Source: Armatimonadaceae bacterium (lineage in GTDB: Bacteria > Armatimonadota > Armatimonadia > Armatimonadales > Armatimonadaceae). Taken from it: 36,668 nucleotides of DNA. A program made the translations under genes and the position numbers. The stretch covers positions 27,032 to 63,699 of the forward strand of contig JAUJOK010000033.1 in assembly GCA_030447685.1 (NCBI GenBank), given 5' to 3'. The notes under the pieces were generated by a model. That model saw nothing but the letters and a program-made list of their open reading frames with translations, did not search any database and was not told the DNA's origin. Below are positions 1 to 9,000 of this stretch, in pieces (position 1 is the first letter of the stretch; each line of letters begins with the position of its first letter).

Positions 1-2
1 TT

Positions 3-1037
3 CTGTGGAACTCCGTACCCGACGCGGCCCTGCGCGCCCGGGCGGCGCGGGGCGAACTGCGTCGCCCGGAGGTGCTGCGCGCGGAAACGGAACGTCTGCT
101 CCGCGACCCGAAATCCCGCCGTTTCGTGGAAGCCTTCCTCGATTACTGGATCGATTTGCGCAAGATGGAGGACTCGACGCCGTCCACCACCCTTTACAAC
201 GACTATTATCTCGACGATGCGCTGAGCGAGGCGGCCCTGGCGGAGTCCCAACTGTTCTTCGAGGAACTGCTGCGGCGGGACCTACCGGCCCGGAACATCG
301 TGGATTCGAACTTCACCTTCCTCAATGAACGCCTTGCTCTCCACTATGGAGTGCCGGGGGTCAGGGGCATCGCGATGCGCCGGGTGACGCTGCCGCCCGA
401 CAGTCCGCGCGGCGGTTTCCTGACGCAGGCCAGCGTCCTGAAAGTCACCGCCAACGGCACCACGACATCGCCCGTGCTGCGCGGCAAGTGGATCATGGAG
501 CGCATTCTGGGCTACGAGATTCCGCCGCCGCCGCCGGTGGCGGCGGTGGAGCCGGACATCCGTGGCGCGGTCACTATCCGCCAGCAGCTTGATAAGCACC
601 GCGCCGACCCGAGCTGCGCGACGTGCCACAGCAAGATGGACCCGCCTGGCTTTGCGCTGGAGAGTTTCGACGTGATGGGCGGATGGCGTGACCGCTATCG
701 TGGCGTCTCCGAGGAAAAGCCCGCCGAAAAAGGCTTCGGCAAGAACGGGCAAGCCTTTGCCTTTCACCTGGGCTTACCTGTAGACTCTCGGGGTGAGCTT
801 CCTGATGGCCGCCGCTTTACCGATATCCGCGAATTCAAGGGGCTTCTGCGGAGGGAGGAGCGGACCGTCGCGCGCAATCTGGCCCGGCAGCTTGTGGTGT
901 ATGCGACCGGCGCGCCGGTGCGTTTCAGTGACCGGGCGCAGATCGAGCAGATCCTGCAAAGCACCAGGTCCGGGAACTACGGGGTCCGCAGATTGGTGCA
1001 TCAGATCGTTCAAAGCGACCTGTTCCGAAACAAGTAA
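3..1037 (+). CDS. DUF1592/DUF1588/DUF1585 domain protein, 5'-truncated by the window edge
   Basis: The reading frame is open from base 3 and already reads as the conserved LWNSVPD stretch of DUF1592, so the start lies outside the window; an ATG at 72 is internal. In order: the end of DUF1592 (LWNSVPD to [11 protein letters not shown]), DUF1588 with its [20 protein letters not shown] and [15 protein letters not shown] signatures and proline run, a CATCH motif (CxxCH-like) in [20 protein letters not shown], and DUF1585 ([11 protein letters not shown] to [14 protein letters not shown]). Members are large secreted or periplasmic cytochrome-c-like proteins found mainly in Planctomycetota and relatives, often next to DUF1501/DUF1552 genes. 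Their reaction is unknown; a role in periplasmic redox or polysaccharide breakdown is a guess from context. The family call is firm. Confidence 0.9.
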   Translation: MWNSVPDAALRARAARGELRRPEVLRAETERLLRDPKSRRFVEAFLDYWIDLRKMEDSTPSTTLYNDYYLDDALSEAALAESQLFFEELLRRDLPARNIVDSNFTFLNERLALHYGVPGVRGIAMRRVTLPPDSPRGGFLTQASVLKVTANGTTTSPVLRGKWIMERILGYEIPPPPPVAAVEPDIRGAVTIRQQLDKHRADPSCATCHSKMDPPGFALESFDVMGGWRDRYRGVSEEKPAEKGFGKNGQAFAFHLGLPVDSRGELPDGRRFTDIREFKGLLRREERTVARNLARQLVVYATGAPVRFSDRAQIEQILQSTRSGNYGVRRLVHQIVQSDLFRNK

Positions 1038-1057
1038 CGCGCTTATCGTTGCGCGTA

Positions 1058-2146
1058 TCACAGGTCAAAGGCGTCCGCGATGAAGCTTGCCTGAGCACCC
1101 ATCCGGGCCGGAGAGGGCGAGTCGTAGACCACCAGTAGCGAGCGCCGTTCGCCGCCTCCCCGCCGACTGAAGGTCATCCCCTCGGCGTGGTCCTCGCCCG
1201 TACCATAAGGAACGTCCAGCATTTTCACGATCTGCTCCTCGAAAACGACGGTGTCCTCATCACCGGGCGGGTTCGCGCCTCCCTGCCAGCGGTACACTCC
1301 GGCAGGACCATCCAGGCCCATTGTCGGGCCAGCCAGCAGCAGCAGGTCGTCGCCGTCGATGCACATCTCCCGAATGCCCAGGCCACGAAGGTCAAGGAAA
1401 TGCTTGCGGTATTTGCGCTCCTTCGGCCCGATCTTTCTCAGCTTCAGTTCGCCCGTGTCGGCCTCTTTTAGCTCGAGTTCCAGCACCACGGCATAGCCAC
1501 GCAGCACCGGCCCGCGCAGTCCCAGAAAGACACGGGTGCCGGAGACGGCCAGCCCTTCGATGTCTAGGCCGTTGTCTTTGCTGGGAACCTTCAGAGACCA
1601 GGCCAGGTGCTCATCCTCGGCCAGCGCCTCGGTCAGGTCGTTGCCCTTCGCGTTGCCGCGCAAGAGAGCTGCCGTGCGCCGCTTGCCCCTATCTTTAGCC
1701 TGCACGGCCAGGGTGGGGACGCCGTATTCGGTCACCACCGGAATGCGCGCCAACAGGAACCGGTTGCTGTCGGTGGTCACCTGCGACAGCGCCTCCAAAT
1801 TCCGCCGCATCTTCTTGTCTTGATCCGGCTTGCCGCGCTTCAAGCTGTGGGAGCCGGTCATCCACAGATAACCATCGGCGTAGTCCAGCCCCTCCATGTC
1901 CACCTCCGCGTCCTTCTTTCCGGGCAGGTCGATGAAGTCGGCGATATCGAAGACAGCGTGGCTGGCATACGCATCTTCACCCTGCCGGACCAGACGCGTA
2001 AGGCGGACGGTCTCGTCAGAGGCGACCCAGAGCGTGTCACCGATCTCCACGGCCACCGATAGATCGCCGCGCTCCTCCTTGCCGTCTTCGGTGCGGTTCA
2101 GGTGCGGGTCGAACTGCAGGAGCACGTGGCGCAAGTTGGCGTTCAT
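1058..2146 (-). CDS. DUF3616 domain protein
   Basis: About 362 residues beginning MNANLRHVLLQF. The ATG at 2146 is preceded by GAGGAGACCTTT, a strong Shine-Dalgarno at normal spacing, so the longer frame starting at 2221 is rejected. The protein is a soluble repeat/beta-propeller-like protein matching DUF3616: paired segments VDMEGLDYADGYLWMTGSHSLKRGK and LDIEGLAVSGTRVFLGLRGPVLRGYA are the hallmark, followed by a second half with DDLLLLAGPTMGLDGPAGVYRW and EGMTF. No signal peptide is seen. Function is unknown; related proteins have been proposed to read out cumulative state or bind ligands. It converges on the DUF1592 gene with a 20-bp gap. It lies just beyond the terminator of the upstream minus-strand gene, so it probably has its own promoter between 2146 and 2229. 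Confidence 0.85.
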   Translation of the reverse strand: MNANLRHVLLQFDPHLNRTEDGKEERGDLSVAVEIGDTLWVASDETVRLTRLVRQGEDAYASHAVFDIADFIDLPGKKDAEVDMEGLDYADGYLWMTGSHSLKRGKPDQDKKMRRNLEALSQVTTDSNRFLLARIPVVTEYGVPTLAVQAKDRGKRRTAALLRGNAKGNDLTEALAEDEHLAWSLKVPSKDNGLDIEGLAVSGTRVFLGLRGPVLRGYAVVLELELKEADTGELKLRKIGPKERKYRKHFLDLRGLGIREMCIDGDDLLLLAGPTMGLDGPAGVYRWQGGANPPGDEDTVVFEEQIVKMLDVPYGTGEDHAEGMTFSRRGGGERRSLLVVYDSPSPARMGAQASFIADAFDL

Positions 2147-2228
2147 AAAGGTCTCCTCACCGGTCTCAGTATACCTCTGCTGCCGAAGCGGTCGCGTCGG
2201 TACGCGAACTCCTGCCATCACCGAAGTG

Positions 2229-2261
2229 GAAAAAAGCCTCGTGCTTCTGCGGCACGAGGCT
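2229..2261 (-). terminator. Rho-independent terminator of the barrel-protein gene
   Basis: A perfect 10-bp stem, AGCCTCGTGC (2235-2244) with GCACGAGGCT (2252-2261) around a 7-base loop. On the minus strand it is followed directly by TTTTTTCC. It lies about 30 bp past the stop codon at 2290, so it ends the transcript of the CBM9/DUF5916 gene and separates it from the DUF3616 gene. Confidence 0.85.
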
Positions 2262-2289
2262 CTTGTACAAACGCGAAGTGGGGAAACCG

Positions 2290-4191
2290 TTACCAGCGGC
2301 CCTGGCGCAGCGACAGGTAGTACGCGTTGTCGCCGTTGCGCTGCGAGAAGCGCAAAGCGAGATTCTGCCGATTGCCCAGGCTGTAGTTCAATGTCGCACT
2401 CAGCAGATCGCTGTTTTTGACGTGGCGCGCCATCTGATGCGAAATGGCCAGAGTCATCTTCGAGTTCAGGCGCAGGGAAGCCGTCGGGGAAACGAAGCGG
2501 TAGGCGCTGCCACGCCGGGCACCCTCGGAATAGCGCAGGCCAAGGTTCTGAAACGGCCCAAGCTTCGCATAGCTTACCTGGAGACTCAGGATGTTGTCGT
2601 GGAACTTCCCGAACTGTTCGGGACGGGTGCTGGCCCGCACCGTCAAACCGCCGGACAGAGCGGCGTTCGCGCTGTGCATCTGGTAGCGCCGGTAGAAGCT
2701 GCCGTCGAGCCGCTTGGCATCATAATACGTGCTGGATAAGCTTAGCTGGCGCACGACCCCGCCCTGCCACTGGCCGCCCCAGGAAAGGGTGCTTTCGGTT
2801 TCTCGGACGTTGGTGTGCGGAATCAGACCACTGGGGGCGCGGAAGCCCCGACTGGTCTGAGCGGTGCGAAGGATAGCGCTGACGCCCCGCGCCCGGTACG
2901 TGCCGTTCGCATTCCAGCGCTCGCCGCGTCCCTTGTTATCCTGGGAGCGCGCGTAGGCGAAGCTGCTTGTCCAGCCGCTGCTCCGGGAAGGGGCGGCACG
3001 ACGATCCGTTGCTGCGCGCGTGCCACCGCCGGAGAAGCTGCCCTGCACCTGCCAAACGCCGCTGTTCGTCTTTTTGTCGTCACGATTCACGTAGCCAAAT
3101 GAGAGTGCCGCGCCGGGGGCAACCGTTTCCCGCCACTGCATCGCCGTGTCACGCCGCTCGCGTCCCAACGCCCGCAGGATGCCGACGCTGCTCGTGCCGC
3201 CGGGATTTCCGTAAAGCTTCAGGGCGGAGTCGAAACGCGGGATGCGCTGCGGAGTGAAGATACTGCCCCGCATTTCGTCCTGGAACCGGAAGTACGCGCT
3301 TCCCTCCTCGAAGAAGGGCCGTCGCTCCGAGGTCAGCCGCTCGGTATAGGAAAAGTCAATATCCGGGGCATCGGTATTGGCCTCATCCTCACTCGGACTG
3401 GTTGCTCCCACCAGAGTAAGGCGCGGCGTGATCGGCAGGCGCGCTTCCAGCCGTCCCGTTCCCGTTGTCCCCGCCGTGCCTCCGCCCGTGCGCGTCAGGA
3501 CGGCGGCGGTGTTTTTAGGCGCGGTGTAGGAAAGGATGGTGACAGGCGGGCGGGCGGTGGTCATGCTTGTCGAAGGGCGATTGGGACGGACACTGACCCA
3601 TTGGCATGGTGCCGTGCCTTCGCTGCCGGCGACGCCTCGCGTGAAGCCGACCGCCATTGTCACCGGCTTACCTTCCCCCGGATAGGCGATCTTCTCCCAG
3701 GGAATCGCCATCTCGGCGGTCCATCCCTCTTTTGTCCGCTTCACGGCTGCCTGCCACGCGTCCTGCGGCTCCGTCGGCTGGGAATGCAGCAGTGCGGCGC
3801 GCGTTTGCCGTTCCCCGTTCGCCGTCACCGTGAACCGGTACTCGTCCTGGGAACGCCCGGTCGCAAAGGGGTTCAAGCTGAAGGTGATGCGGTCGGTATC
3901 TTCTATGCCTTCCGGCCCGGCAGCGCGGCAGTTGAAGGCAACATAGATGTGGCGGGCGTCGTAGCCGAGAAAGGCGACAGCGGTCTGCGCGTCGCCGCCG
4001 CCGGGAACGGCGCTGCGGGCGGCAGTCTTCCAGGCGGAATCGCCCAGAGCGCCGTCAATGCCTGGACGGGCCGTGAAACGAACCGCTTTGAGCGGGGGTA
4101 TCCCCTCGGCAGCGTTGCTGCTGGGAACGGACCCTCCAAAAATGAGGCCGCAGACAGCAGCAGGACAGTACAACACAGATAACAGGCGCAC
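2290..4191 (-). CDS. CBM9-like domain plus DUF5916-type outer-membrane beta-barrel protein
   Basis: 633 residues from a GTG start at 4191; GGGAG at 4201-4205 lies 9 bases upstream. Residues 1-27 form a signal peptide. About 33-215 is a carbohydrate-binding-family-9-like sandwich (IDGALGDSAWKTA, AFLGYDARHIYVAFNC, DEYRFTVTANGE, WTAEMAIPWEKI). The rest matches the DUF5916 barrel: DIDFSYTERLTSERRPFFEEG, then IPRFDSALKLYG and alternating amphipathic strands to a terminal ...SLRQGRW, with the aromatic last residue expected of outer-membrane proteins. It probably sits in the outer membrane and binds or takes up saccharide; the substrate is not visible. It is transcribed divergently from the GH4 glycosidase across a shared regulatory region, which suggests joint control. 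A terminator follows. Confidence 0.82.
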   Translation of the reverse strand: MRLLSVLYCPAAVCGLIFGGSVPSSNAAEGIPPLKAVRFTARPGIDGALGDSAWKTAARSAVPGGGDAQTAVAFLGYDARHIYVAFNCRAAGPEGIEDTDRITFSLNPFATGRSQDEYRFTVTANGERQTRAALLHSQPTEPQDAWQAAVKRTKEGWTAEMAIPWEKIAYPGEGKPVTMAVGFTRGVAGSEGTAPCQWVSVRPNRPSTSMTTARPPVTILSYTAPKNTAAVLTRTGGGTAGTTGTGRLEARLPITPRLTLVGATSPSEDEANTDAPDIDFSYTERLTSERRPFFEEGSAYFRFQDEMRGSIFTPQRIPRFDSALKLYGNPGGTSSVGILRALGRERRDTAMQWRETVAPGAALSFGYVNRDDKKTNSGVWQVQGSFSGGGTRAATDRRAAPSRSSGWTSSFAYARSQDNKGRGERWNANGTYRARGVSAILRTAQTSRGFRAPSGLIPHTNVRETESTLSWGGQWQGGVVRQLSLSSTYYDAKRLDGSFYRRYQMHSANAALSGGLTVRASTRPEQFGKFHDNILSLQVSYAKLGPFQNLGLRYSEGARRGSAYRFVSPTASLRLNSKMTLAISHQMARHVKNSDLLSATLNYSLGNRQNLALRFSQRNGDNAYYLSLRQGRW

Positions 4192-4307
4192 GCAGAAAAA
4201 CTCCCGATACCATGCGCTGGAGGCGCCGCTGCCCTATGCGCGTGCTGGATCGTTTGAGCCGAGGTGGCGGCGGCATCCTTGCCCGATCCATTCCTTTAGA
4301 CAACCGA

Positions 4308-4327
4308 TTTGTGATTTTGTTCACAAA
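4308..4327. promoter_or_regulatory. CRP/FNR-type operator between divergent genes
   Basis: Perfect inverted repeat TTTGTGA (4308-4314), six-base spacer, TCACAAA (4321-4327). The core is exactly TGTGA-N6-TCACA, the binding consensus of CRP-family regulators. It lies 117 bp before the barrel-protein start and 109 bp before the GH4 start, so one regulator could serve both. No CRP-family gene is in the window. Confidence 0.65.
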
Positions 4328-4351
4328 AAGTTTTTCTATCCAATCGCGCGG

Positions 4352-4385
4352 AGAACGGAATGACCCTGATTGGCAGTTCCGTTCT
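4352..4385. promoter_or_regulatory. 9-bp inverted repeat upstream of the GH4 gene
   Basis: AGAACGGAA (4352-4360) and TTCCGTTCT (4377-4385) pair perfectly across 16 bases, about 50 bp before the GH4 start codon. This could be an operator or a leader hairpin. There is no clear U-tract, so I do not call it a terminator. Confidence 0.4.
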
Positions 4386-4436
4386 AAAGGGTTTTGGCTG
4401 CCTTGTGCGAAAGATAAGTGCGCGACGAGGTAACAC

Positions 4437-5873
4437 ATGTCAACGAAGATAGCAATGATTGGCGCGGGAAGTGTCGTGTTTTGCAAGACGCTGATGAGCG
4501 ATATCATGGCGACGCCCGCCCTGACGGACTGTGAGTTCGCTCTGATGAGTCCGACAGAGTCGAAGCTGAGGCGCATGGAGGCGTTCGGACAGCGCATGCT
4601 GCGCGATAACGGGCTGCCGGGAAAAGTCTGGGCGACGACCGACCGGCGAGAAGCGATCAAAGACGCCGACTTCGTGGTCGTCATGATCCAGGTCGGCGGG
4701 TTCGATGCCTACGGGGTCGATTATGAGATTCCCCTGAAGTACGGCGTCGATCAGTGCATCGGTGATACGCTGGGGCCGGGCGGGCTGTTCCGGGGGCAGC
4801 GGCATATTCCGGTACTGGTGGATATTGCCCGCGATATGGAGGCGCTGGCGAAGCCGGGGGCGATCCTGCTGCAATACGCCAACCCGATGGCCGCCAACTG
4901 TCTCGCTCTGGGTAGAGTATCGAACGTGCCCTTCGTTGGTCTGTGCCATGGCGTCCAGACAACCCTGGATCTGATTGCCCGCTACTGCGAGGTGCCCAAG
5001 GAGGAGATAACCTTTGTCTGCGGCGGCATTAATCATATGGACTGGTTCCTGAAGTTAGAACACCGGGGCCGGGACCTGTATCCTCATCTCCGCGAGGTCT
5101 TCGAGCGCCCGGAGTACTACAAAAACGAAAAGGTACGCGGCGAGGTGTTCCGGCACTTCGGCTACTTCATGACCGAATCCACCGGCCATCTGTCCGAATA
5201 CGTGCCCTGGTTCCGCAAAAACCAGAAGGCGCTCGAACTGTACTGCGATGAACCCGCGTTTGGCGGCGAGTCCGGCGCGTATTACAAGTGGGGGAAGACT
5301 ATGGCTGAAAAGTACGCTTTAGTAGACCCGCTTCAGTTTGAATCGTCCCGGATCGAAGCCCGCAGCGTAGAATACTGCTCCTACATTCTCGAAGCGGTTA
5401 CCCTGGGCAAGCCGTTCCGACTGATGGGCAACGTCCGTAACGACGGTTACATCGCCAATCTGCCGCCGGACTGCTGCGTCGAGGTGCCTACCTTTGTCGA
5501 TGATACCGGCATCCACCCGACGGTCATCGGGAACCTGCCGCCGCAGTGCGCCGCCGCCTGCATGACGAATGTATCGGTCCAGCAGTTGTGCGCCGAAGCC
5601 GCCCTGTCCGGCGACCCGGAACATCTGGTACATGCGCTCGCGCTGGACCCACTGACCGCCGCCGTCTGCACGTTGAACGAGGTTCGCGAAATGGCGACCG
5701 AGATGCTGGAGGCGCTGCGTCCCTACCTGCCGCAGTTCGAGGGAAAGTCGATCCGACTCACGCCGACGATCCATATTCCCGCTGACTGCGTTCCCGTGGA
5801 TGTCCCTCTCGACCCGGCTCTTGCCATCGGCAAACGGTTCGGGACACTGATCGAGCAGAAGACCGACGCATAA
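4437..5873 (+). CDS. GH4 family NAD- and Mn-dependent alpha-glycosidase (MelA-like)
   Basis: 478 residues. ATG at 4437 with GACGAGG just upstream. Glycoside hydrolase family 4 enzymes cleave alpha-galactosides, alpha-glucosides or uronides by an NAD-assisted oxidation-elimination mechanism in the cytoplasm. Visible features: Rossmann motif IGAGS near residue 8, DADFVVVMIQVGG, GPGGLFRGQRHIPV, NPM at about 149-151, the metal ligands C170 in LCHGVQ and H200 in GINHMDWFL, and the conserved FGGESGAY region. The CHGVQ and GINHM pattern is closest to alpha-galactosidase MelA, but GH4 specificity cannot be read from motifs, and alpha-glucosidase or alpha-glucuronidase is possible. Length is normal. 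It is divergent from a saccharide-binding barrel protein and sits behind a CRP-type dyad, which fits catabolite control. Confidence 0.9.
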   Translation: MSTKIAMIGAGSVVFCKTLMSDIMATPALTDCEFALMSPTESKLRRMEAFGQRMLRDNGLPGKVWATTDRREAIKDADFVVVMIQVGGFDAYGVDYEIPLKYGVDQCIGDTLGPGGLFRGQRHIPVLVDIARDMEALAKPGAILLQYANPMAANCLALGRVSNVPFVGLCHGVQTTLDLIARYCEVPKEEITFVCGGINHMDWFLKLEHRGRDLYPHLREVFERPEYYKNEKVRGEVFRHFGYFMTESTGHLSEYVPWFRKNQKALELYCDEPAFGGESGAYYKWGKTMAEKYALVDPLQFESSRIEARSVEYCSYILEAVTLGKPFRLMGNVRNDGYIANLPPDCCVEVPTFVDDTGIHPTVIGNLPPQCAAACMTNVSVQQLCAEAALSGDPEHLVHALALDPLTAAVCTLNEVREMATEMLEALRPYLPQFEGKSIRLTPTIHIPADCVPVDVPLDPALAIGKRFGTLIEQKTDA

Positions 5874-6048
5874 AAGCTGCTGCGAAAAACCGAATACTCG
5901 TCGTCTCCATCCCCGGATAGGCTGCGCGTCGGCGTAAAAATTCGGTGTTTGTTGCAACCCAGACCCCTTTGCACGCAGCCGCTGAAAGCAGTGAATGGTA
6001 TAGTGGTTTAGGCGAAATCCTTAGAAGCGTGCTGGGAGGGCTTGCGCG
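5874..6048. other. Intergenic region with weak hairpin
   Basis: ACCGAAT (5889-5895) and ATTCGGT (5940-5946) can pair around a 44-base GC-rich loop, flanked by A and T runs. It may act as a weak terminator for the GH4 gene. The following bases contain the AT-rich stretch expected for the promoter of the 6049 gene, but no box is clear enough to call. Confidence 0.25.
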
Positions 6049-9000
6049 GTGAGTATATGGGGCGGCGACAAAGGGTATGGGCGTGTTTACGGGCTGACAA
6101 CGCTGTTTGTGGCGCTGCTTTCCCTTTCCAGTCTTGCTGCGCCCCCGGCTCGGAAATCCGCTCCCAAAGTGTCGGTGGATTTTAACCGGGATGTCCGTCC
6201 GATTCTCTCCGAGAACTGCCTGAAGTGCCACGGCCCGGATGATAAGCAGCGCTCCGCGGGGCTTCGCCTGGATACGTTTGTGGGGGCGACGGCAAAGCAA
6301 AAGAGCGGCAAGCACGCTCTCGTTCCGGGAAAGCCGGAACAAAGCGAACTCATCGCGCGCATCTTCGCGACCGATTACCGTCAGATGCCCCCCTCCCACT
6401 CCAACAAGACTCTTTCCGAGGCACAGAAGCGGACGTTACAGAGATGGGTTGCCGCCGGAGGGCGCTACGAACCCCATTGGGCGTTTGTCCCTCCAAAGCA
6501 GGCCCCGCTTCCCAGCGTCCGTGGCAGGAACTGGCCGCGAAACCCCATTGACCGCTTCGTCCTCGCCCGACTGGAGAAGGCAGGGCTATCGCCCGCGCCG
6601 GAGGCCGACCGTTACACCCTCGTCCGCCGCGTCTACCTCGATCTGATCGGCTTGCCTCCGACACCGGAAGAGGCGGATTTCTTTGCCAGGGACACCCGCC
6701 CCGACGCCTACGAGCGCCTGGTGGAAAGGCTGCTTGCGTCGCGGCATTACGGGGAGCGGTGGGCGCGTTCCTGGCTCGACCTGGCGCGTTATGCCGACAC
6801 CAATGGTTACGAGAAGGACAAGCCGCGTTCTATGTGGCCGTACCGCGACTGGGTGATCAAGGCGCTGAACGCGGATATGCCCTTTGACCGGTTCACGATT
6901 ACGCAGATCGCCGGTGATATGCTTCCCCATGCCACTCTTGACGAGCGAGTCGCCACGGGCTTCCACCGCAACACCATGATCAACGAGGAGGGTGGTTCGG
7001 ACCCACTGGAGTACCGGTTCCACGCCGTGGTAGACCGTGTCGCGACGACGGGTACTGCCTGGCTGGGACTGACGGTGGGCTGCGCGCAGTGCCATACGCA
7101 TAAGTTCGACCCGATCCCGCACCGTGACTATTTCCGGATGATGGCCTTCCTGAACAACGCGGACGAGCCGGTTCTGGACCTGCCCCAGCCGGAGGTGGCG
7201 AAGAAGCGCGCGCAGATCGAGCGGGAAATCGCACAGCGTGAGGCAGACCTGGAGAACCGTTTCCCGCTCGCGCAGCCGATCAAATGGCTCCAGCCGGAAG
7301 CCGCCAACGGGCTGAAAGTCGCCGCCGTTTCCGGCGCAGCCGTGGAGAACCTGCCCGACGGCTCCGTTCGCATCGGCGGCAGCGCTCCTGATAAAGACAC
7401 GTATACGGCAGCGCTCACAGGTGACGGTGCGCCGGTGACGGCGGTGCGTTTGGAGGCGCTGACCGACCCATCGCCGGGTAACGGCGGGCCGGGCCGGACG
7501 GCGCACGGCAACTTCGTCCTCAGCGAGATCACGGCGTCGGTCGCGCCGAAAGATGCCCCGGAGAAGGCGCAGGCCGTGCGTTTCGTTCGCGCCGAAGCGG
7601 ACTTTTCTCAGGAAGGCTTTCCTGCACAGAATGCTGTCGACGGCAAGGACGACACGGGCTGGGCCGTTCAGGGACAGGGGCGCGCGAACATCAATCGGAC
7701 GCTCACCCTGTATCTGGAAAAGCCGGTCGCGCTGCCCGCCGGGGCGCGCTGGACGTTCAAAATGGAGCAGAACTTTGGCAGCCGCCATACGCTGGGGCGT
7801 TTCCGCCTCAGTCTGGGCCAGCCCGCCCCTGACAGCGATCCGCGCCCGCTGGAACTGCGCCGCCGTGAACGAATGCTCACCGCCTTCGCCGCATGGAAAA
7901 AGCCGCTTGAAGAGAAAACGGTCCGCTGGACCGTGCTGAAGCCCGCGCGGGCACGGGCGAACGTCCCCGTGCTGCGAATCCTGCCGGATGCCTCCGTCCT
8001 GTCTACCAGTGACATAACCAAGCACGATGTCTACGAGGTCGATTATCGCGCCCTTCCCGCCGGTGTGACCGCCCTGCGCCTGGAAGCGCTGCCGCATGAA
8101 AGCCTGCCGGCAGGCGGGCCGGGCCGCGTCTACTACGAAGGGCAGCGCGGCGACTTCTTCTTCAACGAAATGACGGTTAAAGCGAACAGCCAGCCGGCGA
8201 AACTGACGAAAGCGCTCGCCAGTTTCGGCAATGCGAAAGCTGCCATTGACGGGGACCCGCTGTCCGGCTGGTCGATCAACGGGGGGCAGGGCAAGGCGCA
8301 TACGGCGGTATTCGTCTTCGAGAAGCCACTCCCCGCCGGGTCACTCGCGCTGCAGATGCATTTCGAGCGGTACTACGCTTCCAGCCTGGGCCGCTTCCGC
8401 GTTTCCGTCACCACGGACCCGAAGGCCGGGGAAGCCGCACTGCCCCCGGATGTCGAAGCGGTTCTGGCGCTGCCCGGAGCCAGGCGCAGCGCCGCCCAGA
8501 ACCAGCGCCTGCTGCGGCAGTTCCTGCTCACCACGCCGGAACTGGCGGGGGAGCGGGACGCTATCGAGAAGCTGCGCCGGGAACGGCCCGCCTTCCCGAC
8601 AACGCTGGTCTTTCAGGAACGCGCCCCGGAACACCCGCGCGTGACCCATTTGTATCATCGCGGGGAGTTTCTTCAGCCGAAGGAGGCGGTGACGCCGGGA
8701 GTTCTGTCGGTGCTCCCGTCGTTACCGAAGGGCGCTCCACCGAACCGCCTGAGCTTCGCGAAGTGGCTGGTTGCGCCGAACAACCCGCTGACGGCGCGGG
8801 TGACGGTGAATCGGCACTGGGCGACGCTGTTCGGACGGGGCATTGTCCGCACGACCGACGACTTCGGCTATCAGGGCGAAGCGCCGACGCACCCCGAACT
8901 GCTGGACTGGCTGGCCGTTGAGTTCATGCGGATGGGCTGGTCCCAAAAGAAACTGCACCGCCTGATAGTCACCAGCGCCGCGTACCGGCAGGCAAGCCGG

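Noticed and set aside
6586..8301. Minus-strand frame of 571 codons
   Set aside because: Entirely antisense to the DUF1549/DUF1553 gene; no ribosome-binding site or domain.
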